Shown: one piece after another, positions 43,262-52,975 of the stretch
How positions within the stretch are numbered: position 1 is the first letter of the stretch
How the letters are laid out: the number at the start of each line of letters is the position of its first letter
DNA from: an uncultured Prevotella sp.
GTDB taxonomy: Bacteria > Bacteroidota > Bacteroidia > Bacteroidales > Bacteroidaceae
NCBI GenBank assembly: GCA_937907705.1
Contig: CALCVP010000083.1
Span: 62,001 to 126,000 of the forward strand
Reading direction: 5' to 3'
DNA length: 64,000 nucleotides
Program-made: the position numbers and the translations under genes
Notes under the pieces: model-generated
Seen by the model: the letters and a program-made list of their open reading frames with translations, nothing else
What the model was told of the DNA's origin: nothing
Database searches by the model: none

Positions 43262-43966
43262 ATGAAAAAAATTGTTGTGTTAACAGGCGCTGGAATGTCT
43301 GTAGAGAGTGGACTGAGCACCTTTAGGGATGCCGATGGACTATGGGAAAACTATCCTGTATCGCGCGTGGCCACCCATGAGGGATGGGAACAAGACCCTG
43401 TTTATGTAAACAACTTCTACAACATGCTGCGCAAAAAGCTGGTGGAAGCCAAGCCCAACGAGGGACACAGGCTGGTGGCACAGCTTGAACAGAAATATGA
43501 TGTGAGCGTAGTTACACAGAATGTAGACAACTTACACGAGATGGCAGGAAGCACCCACGTGCTCCACCTGCATGGCGAGCTGATGAAAGTATGCTCCAGC
43601 CGCGACCCTGAGAACCCCAATTGCCAGCGCACATTAGTGCCTCCACACTTGGAAGTAACACCGGGGGAGAAAGCTGCTGACGGTTCACTGCTGCGCCCTT
43701 ACATAGTGTTCTTTGGCGAAAGTGTGCCCAACATTGAGCCTGCTGCCGTGCTGGCATCGCAAGCCGACATCTTTATCATCATCGGAACATCGCTCAATGT
43801 GTATCCCGCAGCAGGACTCGTGCAGTATGTCAAGCCTGAAACTCCTATCTACTTGATAGACCCTAACGAGGTAATGAAGACGGACATGCGCCACGTTCAC
43901 CACATACAGAAAGGCGCATCTGAAGGCATGAAAGAGCTAAGCGCACTACTCATGGCAGAACAATAG
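43262..43966 (+). CDS. Sirtuin, NAD-dependent protein deacylase
   Basis: A 234-residue Sir2 protein that removes acyl groups from lysines using NAD. Seen: GAGMSVESGLSTFRD at residues 8-22, TQNVDNLHEMAG, catalytic His in LHLHGE, FGESVPN, and IIGTSLNVYPA. The zinc-ribbon region has only two cysteines (CSSRDPENPNC) and lacks the second CxxC pair of E. coli CobB, so the zinc site looks reduced or lost. Single gene, divergent from fklB. The substrate acyl type is unknown. Confidence 0.93.
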   Translation: MKKIVVLTGAGMSVESGLSTFRDADGLWENYPVSRVATHEGWEQDPVYVNNFYNMLRKKLVEAKPNEGHRLVAQLEQKYDVSVVTQNVDNLHEMAGSTHVLHLHGELMKVCSSRDPENPNCQRTLVPPHLEVTPGEKAADGSLLRPYIVFFGESVPNIEPAAVLASQADIFIIIGTSLNVYPAAGLVQYVKPETPIYLIDPNEVMKTDMRHVHHIQKGASEGMKELSALLMAEQ

Positions 43967-43980
43967 GCGCTATTCAACTG

Positions 43981-44035
43981 GCGTTTGAACAGCATTCTAT
44001 CAGCGTTTGAACACTTATCTTACTGCACCATTTAG
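43981..44035. repeat. Short 22-bp periodic repeat after the sirtuin gene
   Basis: GCGTTTGAACA occurs at 43981 and 44003, exactly 22 apart, and GCACCATTTAG sits one more period on at 44025. Sequence unlike arrays A-G. Confidence 0.45.
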
Positions 44036-44105
44036 CAAATAGGTAGCCAAAAAGGGACATATATGCGTCCTAAAAAACTGCCCTATCACACGCAAACCCT
44101 TAATT

Positions 44106-44843
44106 ATGAGATACTTTATTTATGAAAGCGGGACCCAAAGCGGTCCTTTTGAGCCCAACGAACTGTTGAACCACGGACTGCAATCGGAAACATTGGTATG
44201 GACCGAAGGCATGGAACAATGGACACCAGCCTGGCAAGTGGAAGAGTTGAAGGCTTTACTCAGTCAGCAAAAGCAGAAGCAACAGGCAGCACCCATGCCG
44301 CCGCCACCGCCGGAACCCGCGCAACAGCAGAAGCATGGGCGCGAGAATGAACCGCCCTATCGCTACACTCCTCCTCGCAAAACGGGTTGGGGATGCGGCA
44401 CATGGACCTTTTTGGGCATTGCAGTGATTGCCATTCTCATGGCTATTACATGTCCGGGAAAGGCTGAACACAAGCAAGCGGTCATCAACCAGATTAACAA
44501 GTTGGTAAGTAGTCAGGATGAAAATGACGGACTGATGGGTACTTTCAACTCACTGCTAATGTCGGGAATAGCCAACGTGGCCATTGACCAAGTGCTGCAA
44601 GTAGACAGTTATGTGTTCTTCTCCGTAGGTAAAATACACATTGGCAACACTGAGAAGATGGTATCGGTAGGTCTGTTGGACCATGTGTTTACACTCGATC
44701 TGTCAAACATTGGCAATACGGTCAAGCATGGCAAAGGACTGATAGAAAACAACGAAAGCAACAACGATGAAGGCAGTAGCAGCGATGACGGCAGCAGCCC
44801 TGTCGACAATACCGATGTGGTAGACTCGCTCATGAACCAGTAA
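44106..44843 (+). CDS. GYF_2-domain membrane protein with DUF4359-like region
   Basis: A 245-residue protein. Residues 1-55 are a GYF_2/DUF4339 domain (YESGTQSGPFEPNEL, LVWTEGMEQWTPAWQV), a proline-peptide-binding type fold. A Gln/Pro-rich linker follows, then one membrane segment (about residues 98-118, TWTFLGIAVIAILMAIT) and a region with CPGKAEHKQAVINQI resembling DUF4359. The tail is acidic and rich in Ser, Asn and Asp. No signal peptide, so the GYF domain is cytosolic. Function unknown. Confidence 0.8.
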   Translation: MRYFIYESGTQSGPFEPNELLNHGLQSETLVWTEGMEQWTPAWQVEELKALLSQQKQKQQAAPMPPPPPEPAQQQKHGRENEPPYRYTPPRKTGWGCGTWTFLGIAVIAILMAITCPGKAEHKQAVINQINKLVSSQDENDGLMGTFNSLLMSGIANVAIDQVLQVDSYVFFSVGKIHIGNTEKMVSVGLLDHVFTLDLSNIGNTVKHGKGLIENNESNNDEGSSSDDGSSPVDNTDVVDSLMNQ

Positions 44844-44863
44844 AACTATTGGTTTTACCCGTC

Positions 44864-44940
44864 AAATGCATTGACTTCACAAACAAAATGCGTTGGCTTC
44901 ATAAACCAACGGCATTGCTTTCACAAGGCAATTGCATGCA
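44864..44940. repeat. Degenerate 22-bp periodic array after the GYF_2 gene
   Basis: Cores GCATTG, GCGTTG, GCATTG and GCATGC start at 44868, 44890, 44912 and 44934, exactly 22 apart. The first two units share AAATGCRTTGRCTTCAYAAAC. Dyads such as AATGCATT and TTGCATGCAA lie at the cores. The sequence differs from arrays A-G. Confidence 0.65.
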
Positions 44941-44944
44941 AAAA

Positions 44945-44991
44945 AGGCGTTTCTCCCTTACCTGCCATATCTGGCAAAGAGAGAAACGCCT
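44945..44991. terminator. Bidirectional terminator
   Basis: AGGCGTTTCTC (44945-44955) pairs with GAGAAACGCCT (44981-44991), with an inner stem TGCCA/TGGCA (44963-44967 with 44972-44976) and an A run on the left. Between the convergent GYF_2 and phosphatase genes. Confidence 0.75.
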
Positions 44992-45134
44992 AACCTTAAA
45001 AAACGCCTTTATCTATCAAGTGTGGTAGATAGAAATTGCCATACCACCAACTGCAATATCCGAAAACAACCTTCAGAACAAGATAACAGAAACAACCTAT
45101 CCTGTCAACATCCAACAATAATCATAATACCGTA

Positions 45135-46505
45135 TCAATCTTTCTTCTTGCTTTCAGCCTGCCTTACAACTTGCTCCAGTGTTGCCACACGCTGCGTGTA
45201 ATACTGTTTCACATCGCTCCAGCGGTAATAAGGCCACCGGTCAGTAGCAATGGGCACATGCACCTCACGCTCATTGTGCAGAAACTTGACCAACACATCG
45301 CCAGCTTTATTGCTAAAGAACACTATTTGCACATTGGCAGCCATCGGAGTGGCCTTGAAGTCGCACCAATGTCGGTACACTTCTTCCGGTCTGCTCACGG
45401 CTACATCAAAGCTGTCTATCTGCAATACAGCCAATAAAGGTATCACATTGCCATCATGTCCAAAGCGAAGCGTGGCTGCAATGCCATGATTGTCAATGGC
45501 TTCATCAGCAGATTGCAATATGTTTTCAACCAAAGTGCAGGCGTTTGCCATCACAATACCGCCGCTTTGGGCAGGATTGGCATTGCCCACATAGAACCGA
45601 TAGTTGACACATTGCCACAAATCGAACAGCTCTTGAGGTGTAAACACATCGTAGAAGTTAGCTTTTGTCTCAATGTCCTGCATGTCTACGGCAATCCAAT
45701 AGAGTGCCCACATCAGCTTTTCGGGGTTCACCTTACGCCTGATAAAGTCGGTATTGCTGAACAGCGCAGCCACCATGCGTTGCGGCTTCACGTGTTCGGC
45801 CTCAAACTTGCGGTAGTCTTCCACCCAAGGACCTGTCTCTCCGTTGGTAAAAGCGTTGGAAATGTCGGTGTGATAGTTAAGATAGCCCATATATTTATGG
45901 CTCATCTCATAGCTTATTTCTATCTGAGGACAAAGGCCTTTCAGGCGGTCGCCAAAGGCTGCCATGCTCATGGCACAACGGTACACCACCGTAGAACGGG
46001 CAGAAACGCTGCGCTTTCCTTTAAACACTTCAGGAAAATTCTGCACCATGCGCTGGGCAATGCCTTGATGCTGGCGTACACCCAATGGGGTAAGATCGCC
46101 CCCACGGCCCTCCGTTTCCTTCCAAACTAAGTGCAAACGGCTTAGCACTTCCTTGCCAAAAGCAGTGATGCAGTGCTCCTGTTCCGCCACTTCCAGCAGC
46201 CGGATGGTAGTCAGATAGTCACCGTCTCCCAACAAATAGCGCGACCCATGCCGCCCATAATGGCTCACATAGAAAGGCTTATAACCCTTAGGTGCAGGCG
46301 TCTGCCTTGCCGTTACCTCTGGATAGGCCAAATAAACGCCTCCTGCCTTGTCAAGGTTTGCACTCACTTCTTCAAACGAAGTCTGCGCAAGGGCCATGCC
46401 AGATGTCCCCAACAGGAGCACCAGCACAGCCTTTGTACGGCATAAAGTAAAGGTTTTCTTGATGAATTGAACGGTCATATCCATTGTATATACTTTGCTT
46501 TTCAT
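45135..46505 (-). CDS. Histidine-type acid phosphatase, MINPP/phytase-like
   Basis: A 456-residue secreted enzyme with signal peptide (ending ALAQ near residue 40). Catalytic RHG motif in SHYGRHGSRYL near residue 80, and FGHDGNVIPLL (HD proton donor) near 345. This branch-2 histidine phosphatase group includes multiple inositol-polyphosphate phosphatases and phytases. It follows susD by 43 bases on the same strand, so it is probably the enzyme of this uptake locus. Internal starts at 46484 and 46478 would also leave a signal peptide. Confidence 0.88.
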   Translation of the reverse strand: MKSKVYTMDMTVQFIKKTFTLCRTKAVLVLLLGTSGMALAQTSFEEVSANLDKAGGVYLAYPEVTARQTPAPKGYKPFYVSHYGRHGSRYLLGDGDYLTTIRLLEVAEQEHCITAFGKEVLSRLHLVWKETEGRGGDLTPLGVRQHQGIAQRMVQNFPEVFKGKRSVSARSTVVYRCAMSMAAFGDRLKGLCPQIEISYEMSHKYMGYLNYHTDISNAFTNGETGPWVEDYRKFEAEHVKPQRMVAALFSNTDFIRRKVNPEKLMWALYWIAVDMQDIETKANFYDVFTPQELFDLWQCVNYRFYVGNANPAQSGGIVMANACTLVENILQSADEAIDNHGIAATLRFGHDGNVIPLLAVLQIDSFDVAVSRPEEVYRHWCDFKATPMAANVQIVFFSNKAGDVLVKFLHNEREVHVPIATDRWPYYRWSDVKQYYTQRVATLEQVVRQAESKKKD

Positions 46506-46548
46506 TTACAAATTTCCTGCTCTTTGTTTATATAAGTCTCTTTCCACG

Positions 46549-48243
46549 CTACTTGGCATAGCCATCGTTTTGCTTCAATCCAGGATTATTGGAGAACTCC
46601 GTCTGTGGAATGGGGAACAGTTTGAAGTGGTCGTCCACATCCGTTCCAAGGCGCTCGCCATTCTTCCAGTCCCAATTATGGCCCTTTGTAAACTTACCAA
46701 AGCGTATCAAATCGGTACGACGCACCAGTTCACTGGCCAGTTCGCGCTGGCGCTCAGCCAAGATAAAGTCGAGCGTAAGGTCGCTTATCGTGATGTCGCC
46801 CGACACATCTGAGCGCACACCTGCCTTGGCATACTTGCCCGACATGTAAGCACGCTCGCGTATCTCGTTTACATAACGCAGGGCTTCTTCCTTGCTTCCA
46901 CCTTGCGCACCACGCAATATCGCCTCAGCAGCAATAAGGTATGCTTCGCCTGTACGAAACAAAGGAAAGTCTATTGACGAGTAAGCATCGCCCTGAGTAG
47001 GCAAATGGTCGTCTTGTGTAACATTGCGCCACTTGATATAGCCATAGCCACATGTAAAGGTACTGGTCATAGCTTCCTTGGCATCCCAGGTCTCTTTTAC
47101 TTGATTAGGCAGTGCAGTCATAAACTGAGCGCGTTTGTCTTTCTTCTGGTTTCCCCATGTATCGGCTGTGTCAAACGCCACATCATCAGCGTCAAAAGCA
47201 TCAACCAACGTGGTCTTTGCCCTCACATTGCCCCATCCGCGCGAACCAACGCCTGTTTGGTAGAGTTCATTCATCGGTCCGTTGACAAAAGCTTTCACGT
47301 AGAAATTGGTGCCCGCAGAGCTTTGTGCTTTCTCACCGTCTTGCACTAAGGGCCAAATGATTTCCTTACACTTGTCATTGTCGGCCAGGAAAATGGTGCG
47401 ATAGTCAGCAGCCAACGGGTAATGACCGTCTGAAATCACTTTTTCCGCATAAGTCAAAGCATCCGTATAGCGGTCTTCTCCTATCCAAGTCTGCGCATTC
47501 AGATACATGCGTGCCAGCAAGAACCACGCTGCCACCTGGTCAACGCGCCCATACACGTTAGCTCCAGGAGCCTTCAGGTCTTTAGCTATGGCTTTAAGTT
47601 CGCCTTCGGCATAATCAAATATCTGCTTGCGTGTCCATTGTTCAGGAATGTCTTTTACACCAGTCTTCTCGTCGATGTAAGGCACTGCGCCAAACAAATC
47701 GCACAAAGTAGCGTAGCAATAGGCACGAATGAAGCGTGCTTCGGCACGATACGCATTGCATTCAGAGCCTAACTGGCTCCAAAGTCCGCGCGACTTGAGC
47801 TTCTCTTCCGTACATTCGCGCAGCAATTCGTTGCTGTAAGCTATTGACATGTAAAGGCGCTGATAAGTCCAACGGATAACAGAAGTGTTGGAAGCATCCC
47901 ATTGCAAGTTCAGGCATTTGCGCAAACCGTTGGATGAAGACGGCATAAGGAAGTTGTCGGTGCTCAGCTCTTGCAGGTAGAACATAAGGCGAACATAGCC
48001 TGAATAACCTTCATTGGCTCCTTCAATGTCGCCGTCTCCGCCATCGCCTCCTTTCTGTCCGGTCAGGATTAGCGAGCCATAGCACTTCGCCAACACGCCA
48101 GTGTAGCCATCAGCAGTGCTATATACCTTTTCGCCCACAAGCTGATTGTTGTCAAGTGGCATGGTATCAAGGTCGCCGAAGCAAGAAGCAAGCAGGCAGC
48201 CCATTACCGCAAATATCACAGTTGTTAATATATTCTTTTTCAT
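46549..48243 (-). CDS. SusD/RagB-family nutrient-binding lipoprotein
   Basis: A 564-residue outer-membrane lipoprotein (lipobox LLASCFGD near residue 20). SusD TPR-type pattern: LYMSIAYSNELLREC, AEARFIRAYCYATLCDLFGAVPYI, and the C-terminal ILAERQRELASELVRRTDLIRFG. It forms the lid of the SusC channel and binds the substrate. It follows susC by 20 bases. The substrate cannot be read; the next gene is a phosphatase, not a glycosidase. Confidence 0.95.
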   Translation of the reverse strand: MKKNILTTVIFAVMGCLLASCFGDLDTMPLDNNQLVGEKVYSTADGYTGVLAKCYGSLILTGQKGGDGGDGDIEGANEGYSGYVRLMFYLQELSTDNFLMPSSSNGLRKCLNLQWDASNTSVIRWTYQRLYMSIAYSNELLRECTEEKLKSRGLWSQLGSECNAYRAEARFIRAYCYATLCDLFGAVPYIDEKTGVKDIPEQWTRKQIFDYAEGELKAIAKDLKAPGANVYGRVDQVAAWFLLARMYLNAQTWIGEDRYTDALTYAEKVISDGHYPLAADYRTIFLADNDKCKEIIWPLVQDGEKAQSSAGTNFYVKAFVNGPMNELYQTGVGSRGWGNVRAKTTLVDAFDADDVAFDTADTWGNQKKDKRAQFMTALPNQVKETWDAKEAMTSTFTCGYGYIKWRNVTQDDHLPTQGDAYSSIDFPLFRTGEAYLIAAEAILRGAQGGSKEEALRYVNEIRERAYMSGKYAKAGVRSDVSGDITISDLTLDFILAERQRELASELVRRTDLIRFGKFTKGHNWDWKNGERLGTDVDDHFKLFPIPQTEFSNNPGLKQNDGYAK

Positions 48244-48263
48244 GACTTGTCTATTTTATAAGG

Positions 48264-51200
48264 TTAAAAGTTGAGGTTGGCCGACAAAGAGAATGTTCTC
48301 GGACGCGGATAGACATCTCTGTCAATGCCGTTATATATCTCCGGGTCAATGCCTGAGTAGCCTGTGATGGTGCATACATTCTGTACGGCTACCGAGAGCC
48401 GCAAACTACTATTGCTGTTCCATAGCTTCCTGAAGGTGTAACCCAAGGTAATATTGTCTATACGGAAGAAGTCGCCACGCTGCAAGAAGTAGTCTGAATA
48501 GAGCTGTTGCTGCTGGAAGCCTTTCTCTGCCGTTACTTTCAGTATGTTGGAGAAGTTGCCTTGGTCGCTGTAAACTTGCTGTTGATACTGGTTAGCCTCA
48601 ACATAATTGTAGATATAGTTGCCGAAAGAGCCGTGCCCTGTAATGCCAAGTTCCCAGTTCTTGTAGGTTAACTGAGTGTTGAAACCAAGGTACGACTTAG
48701 GCAGTGCGCACTTATTAGCGTATCGGGGCTCTGTGGTGGATACCGTTCCGTCGGGTTGTACATACTGACCTTCCAGCGGTTTGCCATTCTCATCATAGGC
48801 CTGCTTGGCCAAATAGAATGTATACGGGCGCTTGCCCACCATGAAACACTCTACAAACTTGCCTGTGCCGGAGATAGCACCCGTCTCTACATAAGAGCCT
48901 TCGCTGTCAACCGTGTTCAACTTGGTAATCTTTGAGTCGTTCCAAGTATAGTTAAGCCCTACGCTCCAGTTAAAATCCTTGGTGTCAACAGGCACCGCAT
49001 TGACAGAGAACTCAACGCCCCGGTTGTCCATCTCGCCGATGTTGGTGGTCAACACGGCAGAATAGTTGACGCCAGAGATAACCGGTATGGTGTTGAGCAG
49101 GTCTTTTGTGTGACGCTTGTACACATCAACAGAACCATAGATGCGGTTGTTCAGAAAACCATAGTCCAGTCCTGCGTTCCAGGTAGTGGTGGTTTCCCAC
49201 TTTATGTCGCGGTCATATCCGTTGGGACGGTAGGTCGTGTACCAGGTATCTCCAAAGAGATAGCTTGATTCGGGATACGATACAGTAAAGGTAGTCATGT
49301 AAGGATAGTCGTTGATAATATCCTGCTGACCCGTCTGTCCATAACTCAGACGGAGCTTTAGGCTGGTAAGCACCTCATTGTCCTTCAGGAACTTCTCTTC
49401 AGAAATCTTCCAGCCCAATGCCACTGACGGGAAATAGCCGTAGCGGTTGCCCTTGGCAAAGCGCGAAGAGCCGTCTGAACGCAGCGTAGCCGTTACCATA
49501 TAGCGGTTGGCAAGGGTGTAGTTGAGTCGCCCGTAGAGCGAAAGCAGATAGTATTCAGACTCAGAATGCTTGGGCGAGAAAAGCTCCTTGCCCTCTGGAG
49601 AGAGCGAAGTATCGTTGTATTTCTTCCAGAAGTGCTGCCATCCGTAACCCACCATGGCACTGAAGTCGTGCACCTTGCCAAAGGTATGCTGATAATTGGC
49701 ATACAAGTCAAGCAGTGTATTGCGCTTGTCTTGCTTGGAGTTGTAAGCCAATCCTGTGCCATCCTTCATGTTGGAGGTGTACATCATGCCTGCAAGGTCG
49801 GGCACATTCTTGTTGTATTTGCTCTTGAGCACATCATAGCCGAGGTTCATGTTGAGCTGCAAGTCTTCAAAGCCATGCACCTTATAGTTGACAGACATGT
49901 TGCCGATGGAGCGATATATCCGGCTGCGCATGTCTTGCAGCTCCAGTTGTGCCACGGGATTGTCAGTCTGTATGGCCATAGGTGCATTGCCGTTCATCCA
50001 GATAAAGTATCCAAGACCAGGGTCTGTTGCGGCAGTTGCGCTGCCTGTTTTCACCGGACGTGTAGGGTCATAAGCCATCGCATTGCCCACTACGCCCTCG
50101 TCAATGCGTGCGTTGTCTTCGTAAGAAGCCTTGAGATTAACGTTCAGCGAAAGGTGATCTTGCAGGAATTTGGGCGCAATGCCACCGTCAAAAGTGTATC
50201 GCTTGTAGTTGTTGGTGCGTATCACGCCGTCTTGGTTGGTGTAGCCGAGAGACACGCGCACAGGAGCTTTCTTCTTAATGTTGCCCGACATGGAGATGTT
50301 ATGGTCCATGCCAAAGGCAGTACGGTAGATTTGGTCTTGCCAATCGGTGCTGGCTGTACCAAACGCTGCATTCTCCGGCACGCCTGTAACGGTGGGAGCA
50401 AACTTGCGGAACTCGTCTGCCGTGAGCACATCCAGACGCTTGGCAGTGGTACTCAGCGCGAAGTTGGCAGAGTAGTCGAACTTAGGTGCACCGTTGCTGC
50501 CTTTCTTGGTCGTAATGACAATGACGCCATTAGAGGCACGTGAGCCATAGATAGCAGTGGCTGAAGCGTCTTTCAGCACGGTAAAGGTTTCTATATCGTT
50601 AGGATTGATGCCACCTATCAGATTGCTGCCGCCCTCAATCGTCGAGTTGTCCACAGGCACTCCGTCTATCACTATCAACGGGTCATTGGAGGCAGAAAGC
50701 GAAGCACCGCTGCGGATACGGATGGTTGAGCCTGAGCCAGGTGCGCCTGAGCTTGACACTACGTTGACACCTGCCACCTTGCCCACCAGTGCATCTTGCG
50801 CGCTTGACTTGGCTCCACGGTTAAACTCATCGGGTTTGATGGCCGATACAGAACCTGTAAGGTCGGTCTTCTTTACCGTACCGTAGCCTACTACCACCAC
50901 TTCGTCCAATTGTTTGTTGTCAGGATCCATCTTGATACGCATCGTTCCGCTGGATATGGCCACATCTTTTGCCTCATAGCCTATATACGACACATGCAGG
51001 TCTGAGGCATCGGCTGGCACGCCATCCAGCACAAAGTTACCGTCCAAATCGGTAATAGCGCCTGCACCGGAGCCTTTTGCCATTACGGTAACGCCTATCA
51101 TAGGTTCGCCTTTTTCGTCAAGAATCTGTCCTGTTATGCGACGTGTGCTGCCCACACGGGGCTGAACCTGTGTGGCACGAGATTTGGTAGCGGCACTCTT

Positions 51201-51506
51201 CTTGCCAGCTTTGGTAATGACGATATTCTTTTCTTCTATCTTGTATTCTATGCCTTTCTGGCCTTTCAGTATCTGTTCTATCACGTTGCCGAGGCTCTCG
51301 TTGCTGGCCTTGACAGATGCTTTCCGTGCTGTATTGACATCTACCGACGAGAACACAAAGGTGTATCCCGTCTTTTGTCGAAGCTGGTTCATGGCTTGTT
51401 TTACGGTAACATTGCTCACATTCAGCGTAACCTGCTGTGCCACAGCCGTAAGATGAAGGCATAGAAGAGCCGAGGCTACAATGATAGCCCTCTTGTAATT
51501 GTTCAT
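48264..51506 (-). CDS. SusC/RagA-family TonB-dependent transporter with STN domain
   Basis: A 1080-residue outer-membrane protein. In order: signal peptide, STN secretin/TonB short N-terminal domain (about 25-95) that contacts a FecR-type anti-sigma factor, a carboxypeptidase-regulatory-like domain (about 115-195, GQILDEKGEPMIGVTV), the plug (VVVVGYGTVKKTDLTGSVS, SNGVIVITTKKG), and the beta barrel ending in Phe. The STN domain and the upstream fecR and sigma genes indicate trans-envelope induction by substrate binding. TonB supplies energy for uptake. Confidence 0.96.
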   Translation of the reverse strand: MNNYKRAIIVASALLCLHLTAVAQQVTLNVSNVTVKQAMNQLRQKTGYTFVFSSVDVNTARKASVKASNESLGNVIEQILKGQKGIEYKIEEKNIVITKAGKKSAATKSRATQVQPRVGSTRRITGQILDEKGEPMIGVTVMAKGSGAGAITDLDGNFVLDGVPADASDLHVSYIGYEAKDVAISSGTMRIKMDPDNKQLDEVVVVGYGTVKKTDLTGSVSAIKPDEFNRGAKSSAQDALVGKVAGVNVVSSSGAPGSGSTIRIRSGASLSASNDPLIVIDGVPVDNSTIEGGSNLIGGINPNDIETFTVLKDASATAIYGSRASNGVIVITTKKGSNGAPKFDYSANFALSTTAKRLDVLTADEFRKFAPTVTGVPENAAFGTASTDWQDQIYRTAFGMDHNISMSGNIKKKAPVRVSLGYTNQDGVIRTNNYKRYTFDGGIAPKFLQDHLSLNVNLKASYEDNARIDEGVVGNAMAYDPTRPVKTGSATAATDPGLGYFIWMNGNAPMAIQTDNPVAQLELQDMRSRIYRSIGNMSVNYKVHGFEDLQLNMNLGYDVLKSKYNKNVPDLAGMMYTSNMKDGTGLAYNSKQDKRNTLLDLYANYQHTFGKVHDFSAMVGYGWQHFWKKYNDTSLSPEGKELFSPKHSESEYYLLSLYGRLNYTLANRYMVTATLRSDGSSRFAKGNRYGYFPSVALGWKISEEKFLKDNEVLTSLKLRLSYGQTGQQDIINDYPYMTTFTVSYPESSYLFGDTWYTTYRPNGYDRDIKWETTTTWNAGLDYGFLNNRIYGSVDVYKRHTKDLLNTIPVISGVNYSAVLTTNIGEMDNRGVEFSVNAVPVDTKDFNWSVGLNYTWNDSKITKLNTVDSEGSYVETGAISGTGKFVECFMVGKRPYTFYLAKQAYDENGKPLEGQYVQPDGTVSTTEPRYANKCALPKSYLGFNTQLTYKNWELGITGHGSFGNYIYNYVEANQYQQQVYSDQGNFSNILKVTAEKGFQQQQLYSDYFLQRGDFFRIDNITLGYTFRKLWNSNSSLRLSVAVQNVCTITGYSGIDPEIYNGIDRDVYPRPRTFSLSANLNF

Positions 51507-51847
51507 AATGATGGTGTGTTTTAAAGTTAGTAATTCTCTGTTTTGCAGACTTTCTACACGCGTTTCTCGTCATGTTAAGGTAAAGTAGTAGTCTGTGTCG
51601 TGTATTTCAGTGTTCTTGCAGACAGCCCTCAGTCTGCCGAGAGGGCTGCCCTTGGGGCTTTCTGTGCCCCTGCCTGTTGCCCGGCAGATACTGGCCAGTC
51701 ATATTACTGCCGTGCAAATGGGCTTTACAGTGTTTCTCTTTCCGTATGTGTTACATAGGCATTGTGGTTTACTCCGTTGTTTTATCTATCTGTTTCTGTT
51801 TTCTTTCAGGTCTTTTTTATTTGCTTTCATGCACCTGTACAGACGGG
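51507..51847. other. Gap between fecR and susC
   Basis: 341 bases, pyrimidine-rich on the plus strand. I see no gene, no dyad array and no primary-sigma promoter, as expected if an alternative ECF-type promoter for susCD lies here. Its sequence could not be identified. Confidence 0.4.
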
Positions 51848-52864
51848 TCAATACAGCTGATACTTGCCATTGGCCTTACGATAGTTCATCTGTTTGGTCT
51901 CTGCCATAATAGACAGCACATCTTCAAGAGTAGCATCATGCGTATTGAACATGCCGTAAAAAGTTTTCTTCTGCAAGTAGGGTGCCACCTCTATCTTTGC
52001 CTTATAGCGGCGTTCCAGTTGCCTTGCTATCTCCGCCATAGGCAGTTCATCGAAGAACAGCTCGCCATGTGTCCACGCATCAGCTTGAGCAGCATTGACT
52101 TTTGTCTTGTCCATGCGTCCTGTCTGCTTGCTGATGGTAACACGCTCGTTGGGCTTCATCTGCACCGTCTGCCCCGATTTGCGCCCTGTCAGCTTAACAC
52201 TGCCGTGCAACAAGTTGACTGTAAGGCGGTTCTCCTCAGGATAATCGGCGTATGTAAACTTGGTACCTGTTACCTTCAGACTGGCTGTCTTGGATTCTAC
52301 CGTAAAGGGCAAACGCTTGTTTTTTGCTACATCGAAGCTGGCTTCACCCTCTAACCTTACATGGCGATGGGTCAGCCCGTAGCTCTGTGCATAGTCTATG
52401 CGTGAGCCGGCGTTGAGCCATACTGCTGTGCCGTCAGGCAAGTTGACCCGTGCCGTAGCCCCCATAGGAGCCGTAATGCTTACATCTGCCATTTGCAAAG
52501 TCCACTGCCGGGTGGCATATTGATAGCCCGCCCACGGCAGCAGCAGTGCCAAAGCTACGGCTGCTGTGGCCACTGCCATGCGGATCCACCTCTTGTGCCA
52601 TCTTACCTTCGCCGAGGTCGGCGTGCCAACGGCTGCCATTTTGCATTCAAAACGGTTGTAGGCAGCCTCTGCATCAAACCGACAGTGCTGCGAAGCCACA
52701 CCTGCCGAGAACCACACCTCCAGCTGCTGACGTATATACTGTCGGTTGTCCTCCGATGCCTGCGCTGCATCATCCAGTTGCCTGATAGCCTCTGGCTGGG
52801 CAATGTCTGCCAGATAAGCCGCTATCAGGTTGTCTAACTCAGAGTGTGTGTATCTTTTATCCAT
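51848..52864 (-). CDS. FecR-family anti-sigma factor
   Basis: A 338-residue single-span inner-membrane protein. A cytosolic N-terminal part (about 1-95) holds the sigma factor, a membrane segment lies near 97-115 (VATAAVALALLLPWAGY), the periplasmic FecR domain is about 135-235 (APMGATARVNLPDGTAVWLN, VRLEGEASFDV) and a C-terminal DUF4974 domain follows (ELFFDELPMAEIARQLERRY). It relays the SusC signal to the sigma factor, probably with proteolysis by a site-2 protease such as RseP. Confidence 0.94.
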   Translation of the reverse strand: MDKRYTHSELDNLIAAYLADIAQPEAIRQLDDAAQASEDNRQYIRQQLEVWFSAGVASQHCRFDAEAAYNRFECKMAAVGTPTSAKVRWHKRWIRMAVATAAVALALLLPWAGYQYATRQWTLQMADVSITAPMGATARVNLPDGTAVWLNAGSRIDYAQSYGLTHRHVRLEGEASFDVAKNKRLPFTVESKTASLKVTGTKFTYADYPEENRLTVNLLHGSVKLTGRKSGQTVQMKPNERVTISKQTGRMDKTKVNAAQADAWTHGELFFDELPMAEIARQLERRYKAKIEVAPYLQKKTFYGMFNTHDATLEDVLSIMAETKQMNYRKANGKYQLY

Positions 52865-52975
52865 TCTTTCGGGGTTCTGTTAGGTATGACAAAAACAAGA
52901 TAATAAAGGGTAGTCTGAAAGCTATGTTTTTTCCAAAAAAGTGCAACTTTTCTTTTTCAAGGTTGCCGTGCGTCT

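Noticed and set aside
49566..50543. Plus-strand ORF of 325 residues
   Set aside because: Shadow frame of susC, with no recognisable protein features.
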